Positions 15,950-24,187 of a DNA stretch of 64,000 bases are shown here, piece after piece (position 1 is the first letter of the stretch; the number at the start of each line of letters is the position of its first letter). The notes under the pieces are model-generated. The model worked only from the letters and a program-made list of their open reading frames with translations. It was not told the origin of the DNA and searched no databases. The stretch is from Crocinitomicaceae bacterium. GTDB lineage: Bacteria; Bacteroidota; Bacteroidia; Flavobacteriales_D; Crocinitomicaceae. The stretch is from the NCBI GenBank assembly GCA_016708105.1, contig JADJGJ010000002.1:620001-684000 (forward strand), written 5' to 3'. The translations under genes and the position numbers were made by a program.

Positions 15950-15965
15950 TTAAAAAGTTTAGAGC

Positions 15966-16000
15966 AAAAAAAAACGAGATGGTTTATCATCTCGTTTTTT
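15966..16000 (-). terminator. terminator of the tRNA-Val gene
   Basis: An 11-bp perfect stem (15971-15981 with 15988-15998), a 6-nt loop, and long A/T runs. It begins 7 bp after the encoded CCA end of the tRNA on the minus strand. Confidence 0.85.
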
Positions 16001-16006
16001 ATTAGT

Positions 16007-16084
16007 TGGTGGGAATTGAGGGATTCGAACCCCCGACCCTCTGCTTGTAAGGCAGATGCTCTGAACCAGCTGAGCTAAATTCCC
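16007..16084 (-). tRNA. tRNA-Val (anticodon TAC), CCA end encoded
   Basis: The minus strand folds as a full cloverleaf: acceptor GGGAATT/AATTCCC, D-stem GCTC/GAGC, anticodon stem TCTGC/GCAGA with loop CTTACAA (anticodon at 16049-16047), variable loop GGGTC, T-stem GGGGG/CCCTC with loop TTCGAAT, discriminator A, and a genomic CCA. The anticodon TAC reads valine GTA codons. This is the only intact copy among several tRNA-Val pieces on both sides. Confidence 0.95.
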
Positions 16085-16330
16085 AATACGTTTATTTTTT
16101 ATTTCAGCTACCCCGACCCTCCCGACTTTTTGTCGGGATGCTCTGAACCAGCTGAGCTAAATTCCCAATACGTTTATTTTTTATTTCAGCTACCCCGACC
16201 CTCCCGACTTTTCGTCGGGATGCTCTGAACCAGCTGAGCTAAATTCCCAATACGTTTATTTTTTATTTCAGCTACCCCGACCCTCCCGACTTTTCGTCGG
16301 GATGCTCTGAACCAGCTGAGCTAAATTCCC
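16085..16330 (-). repeat. three tandem 82-bp repeats of an altered tRNA-Val 5' half
   Basis: Units at 16085-16166, 16167-16248 and 16249-16330. Each, read on the minus strand, starts with the tRNA 5' part (GGGAATTTAGCTCAG, D-arm to AGCATC). The hairpin TCCCGAC-N5-GTCGGGA (plus-strand positions 16120-16138, 16202-16220, 16284-16302) then replaces the anticodon arm. GGGTCGGGG follows, and a 26-nt A/T-rich linker ends at the next unit. The T-arm and 3' acceptor strand are missing, so no unit can form a tRNA. Loops differ slightly (TTTTT, TTTTC, TTTTC). The units lie between the tRNA promoter and the tRNA. Confidence 0.9.
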
Positions 16331-16364
16331 AATAAAATTCCTCCGTTTTCGTTTAAACGGGATG

Positions 16365-16395
16365 CAAATATAGTCAGGTTTTTATTAATCGCAAA
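16365..16395 (-). promoter_or_regulatory. promoter of the tRNA-Val transcription unit
   Basis: On the minus strand TTTG (16395-16392), a 19-bp spacer and TATATTTG (16372-16365) are a full match to the Bacteroidota -33/-7 consensus. The start near 16358 lies about 270 bp upstream of the mature tRNA, so the precursor should include all three pseudo-tRNA repeats. Confidence 0.75.
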
Positions 16396-16414
16396 AAAAT
16401 CTAAAAATTTCTGA

Positions 16415-17074
16415 TTATTCTTTAACGGGTTTATCAACTACATGCCAAGTATCATTGTAACTTCCAGCGGTTTGGAAATGATATTCCTTCTCTTGAAAAA
16501 TTAGGCCTAAAGGAATTCCAACTCCTAATGCGCATGCGCTGTACAGTTCAAAACGCCAAAAACGTTGCCAGTTATAATTTTTAAAGCTTCCGTTATTCAT
16601 GCCAATAAAAGGGGCTACCCACATAGCGTTAATAGCTGCCAAATAGCTTATTCCAACTCCAATTCCAAAAAAAACACTTTTTGTTTTGGTTTGGTGAAAC
16701 ATACTGATTGAAATATCCGGATTAGGATTTGTATAATTTAGCATCAAGGATGAATCCTCATCAAGCCAAATAGATTTATCAAATGAATAATATCCTTTAT
16801 CGTTATCGGTAGAATAGCTTTCAGAATAATCATCAAAAATGAACTCAACTTGTTTCTCACCAAATAAGCATTTCTCAGGAGCATCGGATGAGTAGGTGAT
16901 GTACGACGTGAAAGCTGAGTCTATTGCAAACTCAAGATTACTGGTGTGGTCTAAGTTAATTTTTTTAATTTTTCCTGTTGCATCATTTTCTAGGTAGAGA
17001 AATTTACTTTCGTTTTGTCCAAAGATTGGTAAAACTGCGCAAACGGAAATAAGGGTGAAGTAAAGTTTAAACAT
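16415..17074 (-). CDS. exported protein of unknown function in the GMC dehydrogenase operon
   Basis: 219 residues with a signal peptide (MFKLYFTLISVCAVLPIFGQ). A hydrophilic first half rich in Asp/Ser/Tyr is followed by two hydrophobic stretches near 137-163 and 180-198 (GIGVGISYLAAINA, LGVGIPLGLIF). No catalytic motif or known family is recognised. It starts 6 bp after the GMC oxidoreductase gene and is probably translated from the same message. A membrane-associated accessory role is possible but unsupported. Confidence 0.55.
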   Translation of the reverse strand: MFKLYFTLISVCAVLPIFGQNESKFLYLENDATGKIKKINLDHTSNLEFAIDSAFTSYITYSSDAPEKCLFGEKQVEFIFDDYSESYSTDNDKGYYSFDKSIWLDEDSSLMLNYTNPNPDISISMFHQTKTKSVFFGIGVGISYLAAINAMWVAPFIGMNNGSFKNYNWQRFWRFELYSACALGVGIPLGLIFQEKEYHFQTAGSYNDTWHVVDKPVKE

Positions 17075-17080
17075 AATAGA

Positions 17081-18763
17081 TCAATGAATATTTTGTAAAT
17101 GTAATTTTATTTTCTCAGCCACCCTAAACGCATTGGCATATATTGTAAAGGTGTACGGTACGCTGCCGCCCGTTGGCATAAAACTTCCATCCGTTATATA
17201 GAGATTAGGCACTTCATGTGATTTACAATTCTTATCCAACACTGATTTTTTTGGATCATTGCCAAAGCGACAACCTCCTGCCTGCAAATTTTCAGGTGGT
17301 GATGATGTTGTTCCACCGCTCACATTTTTTGCACCCATTTCAGTGAGTATTTCTTTTCCAATTTCTACTAAAAAATTACCTGGTTCACGATTTGCCGGAT
17401 GATATCCTAACCGCACTCGTGCGACCGGATCTCCCCATTTATCTTTATATTCAGAATCAAGTGCAACATAACAATCATCATGTGGTATCCAATCACAAAA
17501 TACTTCAAACCGCACGCGTTTTTGTTCTGTGAAATAAACCTGAAGTTTGCGCTTGAATGCTGAACCATACACTAATTTTCCGTCTTCTTTTTTCAGTCGA
17601 ATGGATTTTGGCATTGGGTTGGAGTGTTCAAGTAAAAAATCAATCGTGCCACCTTTTATTTTTTTTCCTGTTCCTGGTTGATTAATTTCATAAAACTGCT
17701 GAATGGCTCTGTTTACAAAAGTCATTGGATTATTTATTTCAGCAATTTTTTCAGTTGCAAAATCTTCAAATTGAATATTGCCACTACCTGTGCCAATGGC
17801 TGAGAAAAGTAAATTTTTTCCAACTTGTCCGCTGTTGTTTGATAGGCCATTTGGGCAAGATGGGTTTTTACTCATCAGCAAAAGGCGACACGTTTCTATT
17901 GCCTGGGCCGCCACAACAAATAGTTTTGCTTCAGCTGATTTTTTTTCTCCATTCAACGTGTAATACCACGCTTTTACAATTCGGTTTTCTGAATCAGTTT
18001 CCAAGTGAAAAACTTTTGAATCAGCCATAACCTGAACACGCCCCGTTTTAAGTGCAGGATTAATAAGTGCAGCACGCGAACTGCTTTTGCCATCTGACGA
18101 ACATCCGAAACTTCCGCAGTAATTTGATAGATAACATGCATTCCGATCTTCATGCGGTTGAGAAATAATGCCTCTTGGCGCCGGTATCATTTCGTATCCT
18201 TTTTTTAATGCCGCGGCAGAAAACCAATCAGCAATTTTATTTGTTTCAAGCGGAGGAAAAATAAAGTCTTCACTGCTGCGTGGTTCTAAAAATTTGTGCT
18301 GAATTACTTTGCCTGAAACGCCTACCACTTGTTCAACTTTGGTGTAATATGGCTCCAGTTCATCATACGTGATTGGCCAGTTTTCTATATTGCTTCCTTC
18401 AATTTTTTCAAATGTTGTGGCCAATATAAAATCATTGGGTTTCATGCGATGAAAGTAGGCGCTCATAAAATTGGATGATCCTCCCACGGCTGATCCATTC
18501 CAAAAATCACGACGACTTTCATGAGTGGGCATTGCGGTCCATTCACCATTGGCGTTTTGTGTTTCTAATACGTGAAATTCATCTTTAAAAGCGGGCGTGT
18601 AAATGGCGCGTCGGGTAGCCGTCATTTCATCTTTGGTAAAATGTTCTGTCTTAAACCAAGGACCTTTTTCAAGTACTAATACATCAAAACCTGCAAGGGC
18701 AAGTTCGTAAATGACTGGTCCGGCACCTGCGCCACTGCCTATGATACATACATCGTATTTCAT
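17081..18763 (-). CDS. GMC-family FAD-dependent oxidoreductase (gluconate-dehydrogenase-type large subunit)
   Basis: 560 residues. The FAD-binding Rossmann motif GSGAGAG at 9-15 is followed by VLVLEKGPW, and GGSSNFM sits near 95. The C-terminal GMC block (YITDGSFMPTGGSVPYTF, then NAFRVAEKI) carries the catalytic region. No export signal is present on this subunit; it is probably carried out by its partner, since the preceding gene (4-bp overlap) encodes a subunit-3 protein with a twin-arginine-like leader. Members oxidise sugars, sugar acids or alcohols and pass electrons to a cytochrome. No cytochrome c subunit is encoded next to it, so the electron acceptor is unknown. Confidence 0.87.
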   Translation of the reverse strand: MKYDVCIIGSGAGAGPVIYELALAGFDVLVLEKGPWFKTEHFTKDEMTATRRAIYTPAFKDEFHVLETQNANGEWTAMPTHESRRDFWNGSAVGGSSNFMSAYFHRMKPNDFILATTFEKIEGSNIENWPITYDELEPYYTKVEQVVGVSGKVIQHKFLEPRSSEDFIFPPLETNKIADWFSAAALKKGYEMIPAPRGIISQPHEDRNACYLSNYCGSFGCSSDGKSSSRAALINPALKTGRVQVMADSKVFHLETDSENRIVKAWYYTLNGEKKSAEAKLFVVAAQAIETCRLLLMSKNPSCPNGLSNNSGQVGKNLLFSAIGTGSGNIQFEDFATEKIAEINNPMTFVNRAIQQFYEINQPGTGKKIKGGTIDFLLEHSNPMPKSIRLKKEDGKLVYGSAFKRKLQVYFTEQKRVRFEVFCDWIPHDDCYVALDSEYKDKWGDPVARVRLGYHPANREPGNFLVEIGKEILTEMGAKNVSGGTTSSPPENLQAGGCRFGNDPKKSVLDKNCKSHEVPNLYITDGSFMPTGGSVPYTFTIYANAFRVAEKIKLHLQNIH

Positions 18764-19383
18764 AGGTTGGTATGGTCTTTACGAACAGTTTGCATGATCT
18801 GATCATAACGGGTTTCTTCGTTTGCTCTTGGCAAACCGGGGGTGTGTTGTAGCCATTTCCATCCTGCTTCATTTGCATTTGCTCCATAGATAGGATCAAG
18901 CAATAAGGCTTCTAAAATATATGTCAGCACAACAGAACACCATTCGTTTCCGTTTTCAGTTTCAATAAATGTTGCTATGATTTGTGTTTGCTGTTCAGGG
19001 GTTCCATTTGAGAACTCTTCCTCAATAATTTTTTTTGAAAAATTATCCAATTCTTCCATGCCTTCAGTGAGAATGGTTTTATTTTTTTCATAGGCACCTT
19101 CATCAGTTTGAACCCAGGTGATATAATCAAATGCGTTTATGTCTGAGCAGCTTGGACCGTTACCGTCAGCAGGGAATAATACTTCCATGGCAAATTTCAA
19201 AATACCTTCTTGCCTTGCGGTAAAAATTTTATTGCCATTGAATTGAAGAGATGAAGTGCAGGCTTCTAAAAAACTAATTTGAGATAGGGTTCCTGCAATC
19301 AAACCTGCGCGAATAATTTCACGACGATTAGTTTGCCACTCAAACAAGGTATCAGCAAGTTTATTCTTTGACGGATTACTCAC
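18760..19383 (-). CDS. gluconate 2-dehydrogenase subunit 3 family protein
   Basis: 207 residues. NRREIIRAGLIAGTLSQISF near the N-terminus looks like a twin-arginine export signal, fitting the role of this family as the piggy-back partner that carries the folded FAD subunit across the inner membrane. The remainder (EGILKFAMEVLFPADGNGP and a late GANANEAGWKWLQHTPG) is typical of the subunit 3 family. Its stop overlaps the start of the GMC gene by 4 bp, implying translational coupling and a fixed stoichiometry. Confidence 0.85.
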   Translation of the reverse strand: MSNPSKNKLADTLFEWQTNRREIIRAGLIAGTLSQISFLEACTSSLQFNGNKIFTARQEGILKFAMEVLFPADGNGPSCSDINAFDYITWVQTDEGAYEKNKTILTEGMEELDNFSKKIIEEEFSNGTPEQQTQIIATFIETENGNEWCSVVLTYILEALLLDPIYGANANEAGWKWLQHTPGLPRANEETRYDQIMQTVRKDHTNL

Positions 19384-19526
19384 TTGGGTTAGGTTTTATG
19401 AGTTCTTTTTTTCTTCAGAATTATTTCAGCAGTCACCGGTAACTTCTATTCAAGATGATGTGTATATAATGCGTGTAGTGAAGTTACAAAACAATTGCAA
19501 ATAATGAAGTTGGTATAGGAGCAAAA

Positions 19527-19559
19527 AAAAACCCTGCTTGCTTAGCAAACAGGGTTTTT
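19527..19559 (-). terminator. terminator of the small lipoprotein gene
   Basis: AAAAACCCTG (19527-19536) and CAGGGTTTTT (19550-19559) form a perfect 10-bp stem, with a small GC/TAGC inner pairing. It lies 16 bp beyond the stop codon on the minus strand. Confidence 0.85.
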
Positions 19560-19574
19560 AAATTTCAACGATTC

Positions 19575-19790
19575 TTAGTGAGTAGCTTCACCTTCAGCTG
19601 GAGCATCACAAGCTTCCATTGTAGAGTCTGTAGGAGCAGGCTCAGTTGTAGCAGGCTCAGTTGTAGCAGGCTCAGTTGTAGCTGGAGTTTCAGCAGGAGT
19701 TTCAGTAGTTTCTTCTTTAGCACCACCGCAAGCAGCCATAGCAACAGCTGCAAAAACAACGAATCCGAATTTTACCAATTCTTTTTTCAT
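19575..19790 (-). CDS. small acidic lipoprotein with Thr-Glu-Pro repeats
   Basis: 71 residues: a lipoprotein signal with VAMAACGG as lipobox, then a low-complexity mature part of about 50 residues made of Glu, Thr, Pro and Ala with three ATTEP repeats, ending in EACDAPAEGEATH. It has no fold-forming core and is probably an extended envelope spacer. A TACGTTTG box on the minus strand (19852-19845) may be its -7 element, giving a leader of about 45 nt. Similar tiny repetitive lipoproteins are common in Bacteroidota; function unknown. Confidence 0.75.
   Translation of the reverse strand: MKKELVKFGFVVFAAVAMAACGGAKEETTETPAETPATTEPATTEPATTEPAPTDSTMEACDAPAEGEATH
19636..19680. repeat. three perfect 15-bp tandem repeats inside the lipoprotein gene
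   Basis: GCAGGCTCAGTTGTA occurs three times head to tail (19636, 19651, 19666), coding in frame for the ATTEP peptide repeats. Copy-number changes would keep the frame. Confidence 0.9.
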
Positions 19791-19946
19791 ACTTTTCTTT
19801 TTTTTAGATTAACAATTGATTAACTATTGATTTCTTTAACGCTGCAAACGTATGGAGAAAATTGGGATTTACAGTCATTTACGGGCGCATTGAGCCCAAT
19901 TCAAGGCATATCTTAACAACTTTTAACAATTGTTGATGCCCCTGTT

Positions 19947-20555
19947 TTAGCGGATTACAAGGTCAAAAAGTTTTGAATCTCCAATAAAACCTGACAGTTT
20001 ATCACCTAATGCTACTGCACTAACTCCTTCGGGTGTACCGGTGTAAATTAGGTCTCCTTGTTTGAGGGTAATGTATTTAGATACGTGCGCAATCAATTGA
20101 TCAATGGAGAAAATCATGTCTTTGGTATTCCCTTTTTGAACCGGTTGACCATTTTTTGTCAATGAGAATTCCAGATTATTTAGATTGATTTTTGTTTTGT
20201 CTAACCATTGGTTTGATAATACCGCACTGTTGTCAAATGCTTTTGCTTTTTCCCAAGGCAAGCCATTTTCTTTGCAGTGTTTTTGAATATCTCTGGCAGT
20301 GAAATCAATTCCCAGGCTTATTTCTTGATAATATCCTGAAGCAAATTCAGCATCTATGTGTTTACCATTTTTAGAGATTTTGACAACAACCTCAATTTCA
20401 TGATGCAAATCTTTTGTGAAATCAGGCAAATAAAAATCTGTTTCACGATGCAATGCTGTGTCCGGTTTCATGAAAAAAATTGGTTCTTTCGGTAAAGGGC
20501 TGTTCATCTCTTTTGCGTGATCAGCATAATTTCTTCCAATGCAAATTATTTTCAT
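19947..20555 (-). CDS. fumarylacetoacetate hydrolase (FAH) family protein
   Basis: 202 residues, the length of the single-domain FAHD1/acylpyruvase group. IGRNYADHAKEM at the N-terminus, FFMKPDTAL, the metal-binding HHEIE near 71-75, LGIDFTARDIQ with a further Asp, and the terminal TGTPEGVSA block all match. The enzymes cleave or decarboxylate 2,4-dioxo acids such as acylpyruvates or oxaloacetate with Mg or Mn. The exact substrate cannot be read. It precedes the lipoprotein gene by a 150-bp gap, and follows the exonuclease gene by 25 bp. Confidence 0.88.
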   Translation of the reverse strand: MKIICIGRNYADHAKEMNSPLPKEPIFFMKPDTALHRETDFYLPDFTKDLHHEIEVVVKISKNGKHIDAEFASGYYQEISLGIDFTARDIQKHCKENGLPWEKAKAFDNSAVLSNQWLDKTKINLNNLEFSLTKNGQPVQKGNTKDMIFSIDQLIAHVSKYITLKQGDLIYTGTPEGVSAVALGDKLSGFIGDSKLFDLVIR

Positions 20556-20580
20556 ATTTCATCAAGATATAATTTGTGAA

Positions 20581-21441
20581 CTAGGATCCGAATTTATTTT
20601 TTAATTGACTTAGTTTATCTGTAAATTTTTGCTCCTCTACTTCTTTCTTTTTTTCTTTTTGCTCACGATTAGCTGTAATCAATTTATCGGTTTCTTTTTT
20701 TACAATTGATTTTGTGTAAAGCGGGAATTCATTATCCAGAATCCAGCGGTGATAGCCGGGTTCTAACTGATACACTTCACGAATAGTTTTACCTGCATGT
20801 TTGCCAAAATTGTACATGATTTCTTTTTTGTCATTCAAAGCAAGTCGACCAACAAAATCAATTTTCCGATTTTTATCTGTTTGAGTAAATTCTGATAAAA
20901 ACAAAATATCATTTTTTATATCGCCGTATTTTTCAAGTTGGGCTTTTAAAATTTCAAAAGTGGCAACAATATCTGCTTCAGCGCTGTGAGCATTTTGCAT
21001 TTCTTGATGACAATAAAATTTATATGCTGCAGACAAGGTTCGTTGTTCCATTTTGTGGAAAATGGTTTGCACGTCAATAAATTTTCTGTCTTCCATTTCT
21101 AGTTCAATCCCAATTCGCAAAAATTCTTCCAATAAAAATGGGATATCAAATTTGTTAGAATTGTATCCTGCTAAATCTGCCTGACCAATAAAGGTTTTTA
21201 TTTCTTCAGCAATTTGTGAAAATTGGGGAGCATCTTTCACATCAGCATCTGTTATACCATGAATTTCAGTTGAATCAGCAGGAATTGCCATGCCGGGATT
21301 TACGCGTTTTACATATCGCTCTTCGGTTTGATCCGGGTGCACCTTAAGTATTGCTATTTCAATGATACGGTCTTTTGAAATATTTAACCCCGTGGTTTCA
21401 AGATCAAAAAAGGCAAGCGGCTTGGTAAGATTTAATTGCAT
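20581..21441 (-). CDS. DEDDh 3'-5' exonuclease (DnaQ-like) with exonuclease X-type tail
   Basis: 286 residues. The N-terminal 175 residues carry the DEDDh motifs FDLETTGL, IHGITDADV, NSNKFDIPFLLEEF and HSAEADI. The following segment (MYNFGKHAGKTIREV, then GYHRWILDNEFP) is a small C-terminal domain often linked to exonuclease X/DNA polymerase epsilon-like proteins. A Lys/Glu-rich tail closes the protein. It probably trims DNA 3' ends in repair or proofreading; a separate replicative epsilon subunit is expected elsewhere. Located 20 bp from the PorE-like gene, so possibly last or near-last of that operon. Confidence 0.85.
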   Translation of the reverse strand: MQLNLTKPLAFFDLETTGLNISKDRIIEIAILKVHPDQTEERYVKRVNPGMAIPADSTEIHGITDADVKDAPQFSQIAEEIKTFIGQADLAGYNSNKFDIPFLLEEFLRIGIELEMEDRKFIDVQTIFHKMEQRTLSAAYKFYCHQEMQNAHSAEADIVATFEILKAQLEKYGDIKNDILFLSEFTQTDKNRKIDFVGRLALNDKKEIMYNFGKHAGKTIREVYQLEPGYHRWILDNEFPLYTKSIVKKETDKLITANREQKEKKKEVEEQKFTDKLSQLKNKFGS

Positions 21442-21461
21442 GATATAGAATGACTATGTAC

Positions 21462-24185
21462 TTACAAAGATAAGTATAAGTCAGCCATTTCAGGAATTTC
21501 AATTTTAATTTCTACCCGACGGTTTAATTGACGGTTATCAGGACTATCAGATCCGTCAGGTGCCATATTATCATATGCCGGACGAGTTTCACCAAACCAT
21601 TGATTTTTGATTCGGTTAGGTGCAATGCCTTTATCAATTAAATATTTATGTGCTGATAGTGCCCTGCGTTCTGATAATTTTTCGTTGTATGGCTCTGATC
21701 CAAACCAGTCAGTGTGACCATCAAGTCGCAGTGTAACATTTGGGTTTGCCTTCATGAAATTGTATACGTCATCCAATACGTTTTTGCTTTTATCACGAAG
21801 GAAAAATTTATCAAAGTCAAATAAAATATTCGCAAATTCTTGTCCTCCACCCGGCGGCAACATGTCACGCAGCTCAATAATATCTACATATTCTGTATAA
21901 GCCAATTCAGTAGTTTTAGGATCTATATACATGATATAAGCAGAGAATGCTACTTCCACATTGCTCATATCTAAATTGTAAGATACTGTTTTGTTATTCA
22001 GTGTTGCTACAACATCAGGAGTTGAGCTAACGTTTGTAAATTCAAATTTACCTGTTCCGTCAGTTACTATGGTGTTGGTAATTTTGCGTCCGGTATTGCC
22101 AAAATAAACGGTCACATTAGGGCGTGGTGTGTATGAAATCTCATCTTTAAATTCTCTGATAATACCTGAAACGGTAACGGTTGAACCTGAAGAAAAATTG
22201 TCGCCAAAATAACTTGCCTTGGCATCATCTTCATTTATCATTACGATATATGTTTTGTACGGATCAATTTTTTCAAACGTGAAATTGCCGTGCTCATCAG
22301 TATGTGTCATGCGTAATATCTGATGATTTTCATTCATTAAAACTACCTCAACGTAACGGGCATTGAGTGTGTTATTATGTGCAAGATGTCCTGAAATACC
22401 TTGATGTTGCGTTGTACCGGCTGAGGTAAAATCTTTTGATCCGTAAGTTTTTTCAATCTCTGCCTCAATGTCAAACATGGCATTTTTAAAAACTGCACGT
22501 TGGGCATATACTTGCCCGTCTTCATCTTTTAAATAATCTACTGTGATTTGTTGAAAGAGATTGTATTGTTCACATTGTTCAGGAATAAAAAATTCTTCAC
22601 GGTGCGGCCGCAGTTCGTTGTACTTGCTTTGTGATACCGTAAGCTCAAGATAATATGTCTGATTTGGAGGAAGCACCATCGTGTACTTTCCTGTTTTTGG
22701 ATCAATATTATAAGTGCCCATCACTTCTCCTGTTGTTTTATTGGTTACTTTGATGTATCCATTTACAGGCAAGTGGTTTTCTTCAAAAATTGCATATCCT
22801 TTTATGGTGGTTGTAGCAAGATTTTTGCAACCAAAACTTGCTGTATATAAGTCAAGATATCCATACGACCCTGGACGCATGGAAGCATAATAAGCAAGGG
22901 TGCCATCTTCATTTTCTACATAATAGATGTCATCTCCGGCTGAGTTGATAGGTGCTCCAATATTTATAGGTTCTGACCAATTGCCATTTTCATCACGCAC
23001 TGATTTAAAAATATCAAAGCCACCCATAGAATTGTGTCCTTGTGAGGCAAAATAAAGTGTCTTTCCGTCTTTAGATAGAAATGGCGCATCTTCTTTATAG
23101 GGTGTATTAATAACCGGACCAAGATTTACCGGTTTGTCCCAGGTTCCGTTTTCATTTTTGCGTGAATAGTATATATCACGTTCTCCATAACCGCCTTCAG
23201 CACCCACTGATACAATAAACATTTCTTGCTCATCCGGCGTGATGAAAATACTTGGATTTGCATCGCCAATATTCACATTCTGATTCATGCGCACCGGTAT
23301 TGACCATTTACCACTTTCATCTTTTACACTTTTCCAAACGCTGTTCTCTTTATAAATGTACAGTGTGTTTCCATCAGGTGACAAACTGATTGGTGCCTCA
23401 TGTGCCTTTCCGTCGTTGATTTCTTTATTCAGATATCCTGATGATTTATTGATGACTTCAGCTTGTTGCCATACTCCATTTTTATTCGTAGTGTAGAAGA
23501 TGTCTTCAAAATATAATCCATCCAGATTTTTCTTTTTACCCGGCGGGCGGCGCGAACAAAACAAAATTAAATCTTCATTATTCGTAACAACCGGCACATA
23601 GTCGGGATAATCAGAGTTTACCTTGTCTCCCATATTAACAACAGTAGCATCTTTCACGGTTGTTTTACCGCGCAAATCAACTCCATTATTACATACTTCA
23701 ATCTCTCTGATGACTTCTTGTCTCAATTCCATTCCCTTTTTATTGTTTTTTACATCATTGAGAAAAAGGGTGTAGAACTCAATTGCTTTCTCGTATTCAC
23801 CATTGAAGTGATATGCTTTTGCGGTGTAATACAAAATTTCAGGCATGGTGTCATCAACTGACAATTCAAGGGCCTTTAAGAAATAGGTCAAAGATTTTTC
23901 ACGCTCAACTTCAGAGTCGTAGTAAACCATTCCGGTTTCAAGCCAGTATTGTGGTTTAGTAGGATTTTCAGCAACAACTTTATCATAGAAAGATTTTGCT
24001 TTCCAATACTCTCCTTTGCGGTATGCATTTCTCCCTTTGCGCAGAAATTTTTTCTCTTTCCCGCGTTCAACTTTTTCTTCTTTCTCATCCTCTTCTTCAT
24101 CACCATCTTGGCTATAGGCAGATGATGAGAGCAGAACTCCTGCAAAGAGCAACAATATGGATAGTATTTTAAAAAACCGTTCCAT
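21462..24185 (-). CDS. PorE-like OmpA-family envelope protein (TPR, PD40 propeller, regulatory domain, OmpA)
   Basis: 907 residues with a signal peptide. A charged linker is followed by TPR-like helices (about 40-165), then a PD40/WD40-like beta-propeller with repeated SPDGNTLY / SKDGKTLYFASQGH blocks (about 190-450). One or more carboxypeptidase-regulatory-like beta domains follow (about 455-760), then a C-terminal OmpA domain (about 790-905; NILFDFDKFFLRD, LDGHTDWFGS, NRRVEIKI) that binds peptidoglycan. This domain order equals that of PorE, a T9SS-associated lipoprotein-like component in Porphyromonas. It lies 2 bp after a paralogous gene. A T9SS role is likely but family members with other roles exist. 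Confidence 0.82.
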   Translation of the reverse strand: MERFFKILSILLLFAGVLLSSSAYSQDGDEEEDEKEEKVERGKEKKFLRKGRNAYRKGEYWKAKSFYDKVVAENPTKPQYWLETGMVYYDSEVEREKSLTYFLKALELSVDDTMPEILYYTAKAYHFNGEYEKAIEFYTLFLNDVKNNKKGMELRQEVIREIEVCNNGVDLRGKTTVKDATVVNMGDKVNSDYPDYVPVVTNNEDLILFCSRRPPGKKKNLDGLYFEDIFYTTNKNGVWQQAEVINKSSGYLNKEINDGKAHEAPISLSPDGNTLYIYKENSVWKSVKDESGKWSIPVRMNQNVNIGDANPSIFITPDEQEMFIVSVGAEGGYGERDIYYSRKNENGTWDKPVNLGPVINTPYKEDAPFLSKDGKTLYFASQGHNSMGGFDIFKSVRDENGNWSEPINIGAPINSAGDDIYYVENEDGTLAYYASMRPGSYGYLDLYTASFGCKNLATTTIKGYAIFEENHLPVNGYIKVTNKTTGEVMGTYNIDPKTGKYTMVLPPNQTYYLELTVSQSKYNELRPHREEFFIPEQCEQYNLFQQITVDYLKDEDGQVYAQRAVFKNAMFDIEAEIEKTYGSKDFTSAGTTQHQGISGHLAHNNTLNARYVEVVLMNENHQILRMTHTDEHGNFTFEKIDPYKTYIVMINEDDAKASYFGDNFSSGSTVTVSGIIREFKDEISYTPRPNVTVYFGNTGRKITNTIVTDGTGKFEFTNVSSTPDVVATLNNKTVSYNLDMSNVEVAFSAYIMYIDPKTTELAYTEYVDIIELRDMLPPGGGQEFANILFDFDKFFLRDKSKNVLDDVYNFMKANPNVTLRLDGHTDWFGSEPYNEKLSERRALSAHKYLIDKGIAPNRIKNQWFGETRPAYDNMAPDGSDSPDNRQLNRRVEIKIEIPEMADLYLSL

Positions 24186-24187
24186 TT

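Larger units (their letters stand above)
15661..16025. repeat. 365-bp direct repeat, copy 2
   Basis: Second copy of the unit at 15271-15635. Its right end runs without a break into the intact tRNA-Val gene, so the tRNA supplies the T-arm and acceptor sequence of this copy. The 25 bp between the copies (15636-15660) interrupt the tRNA fragment within the T-arm. Confidence 0.9.

Noticed and set aside
15271..16025. Classical integrative element using the tRNA 3' end as att site
   Set aside because: No integrase, no larger cargo and no simple pair of identical att repeats; the unit is only 365-390 bp and carries one small gene.
16085..16330. Three additional tRNA genes
   Set aside because: Each unit has only the 5' half and a substituted anticodon arm; T-arm and 3' acceptor strand are missing.
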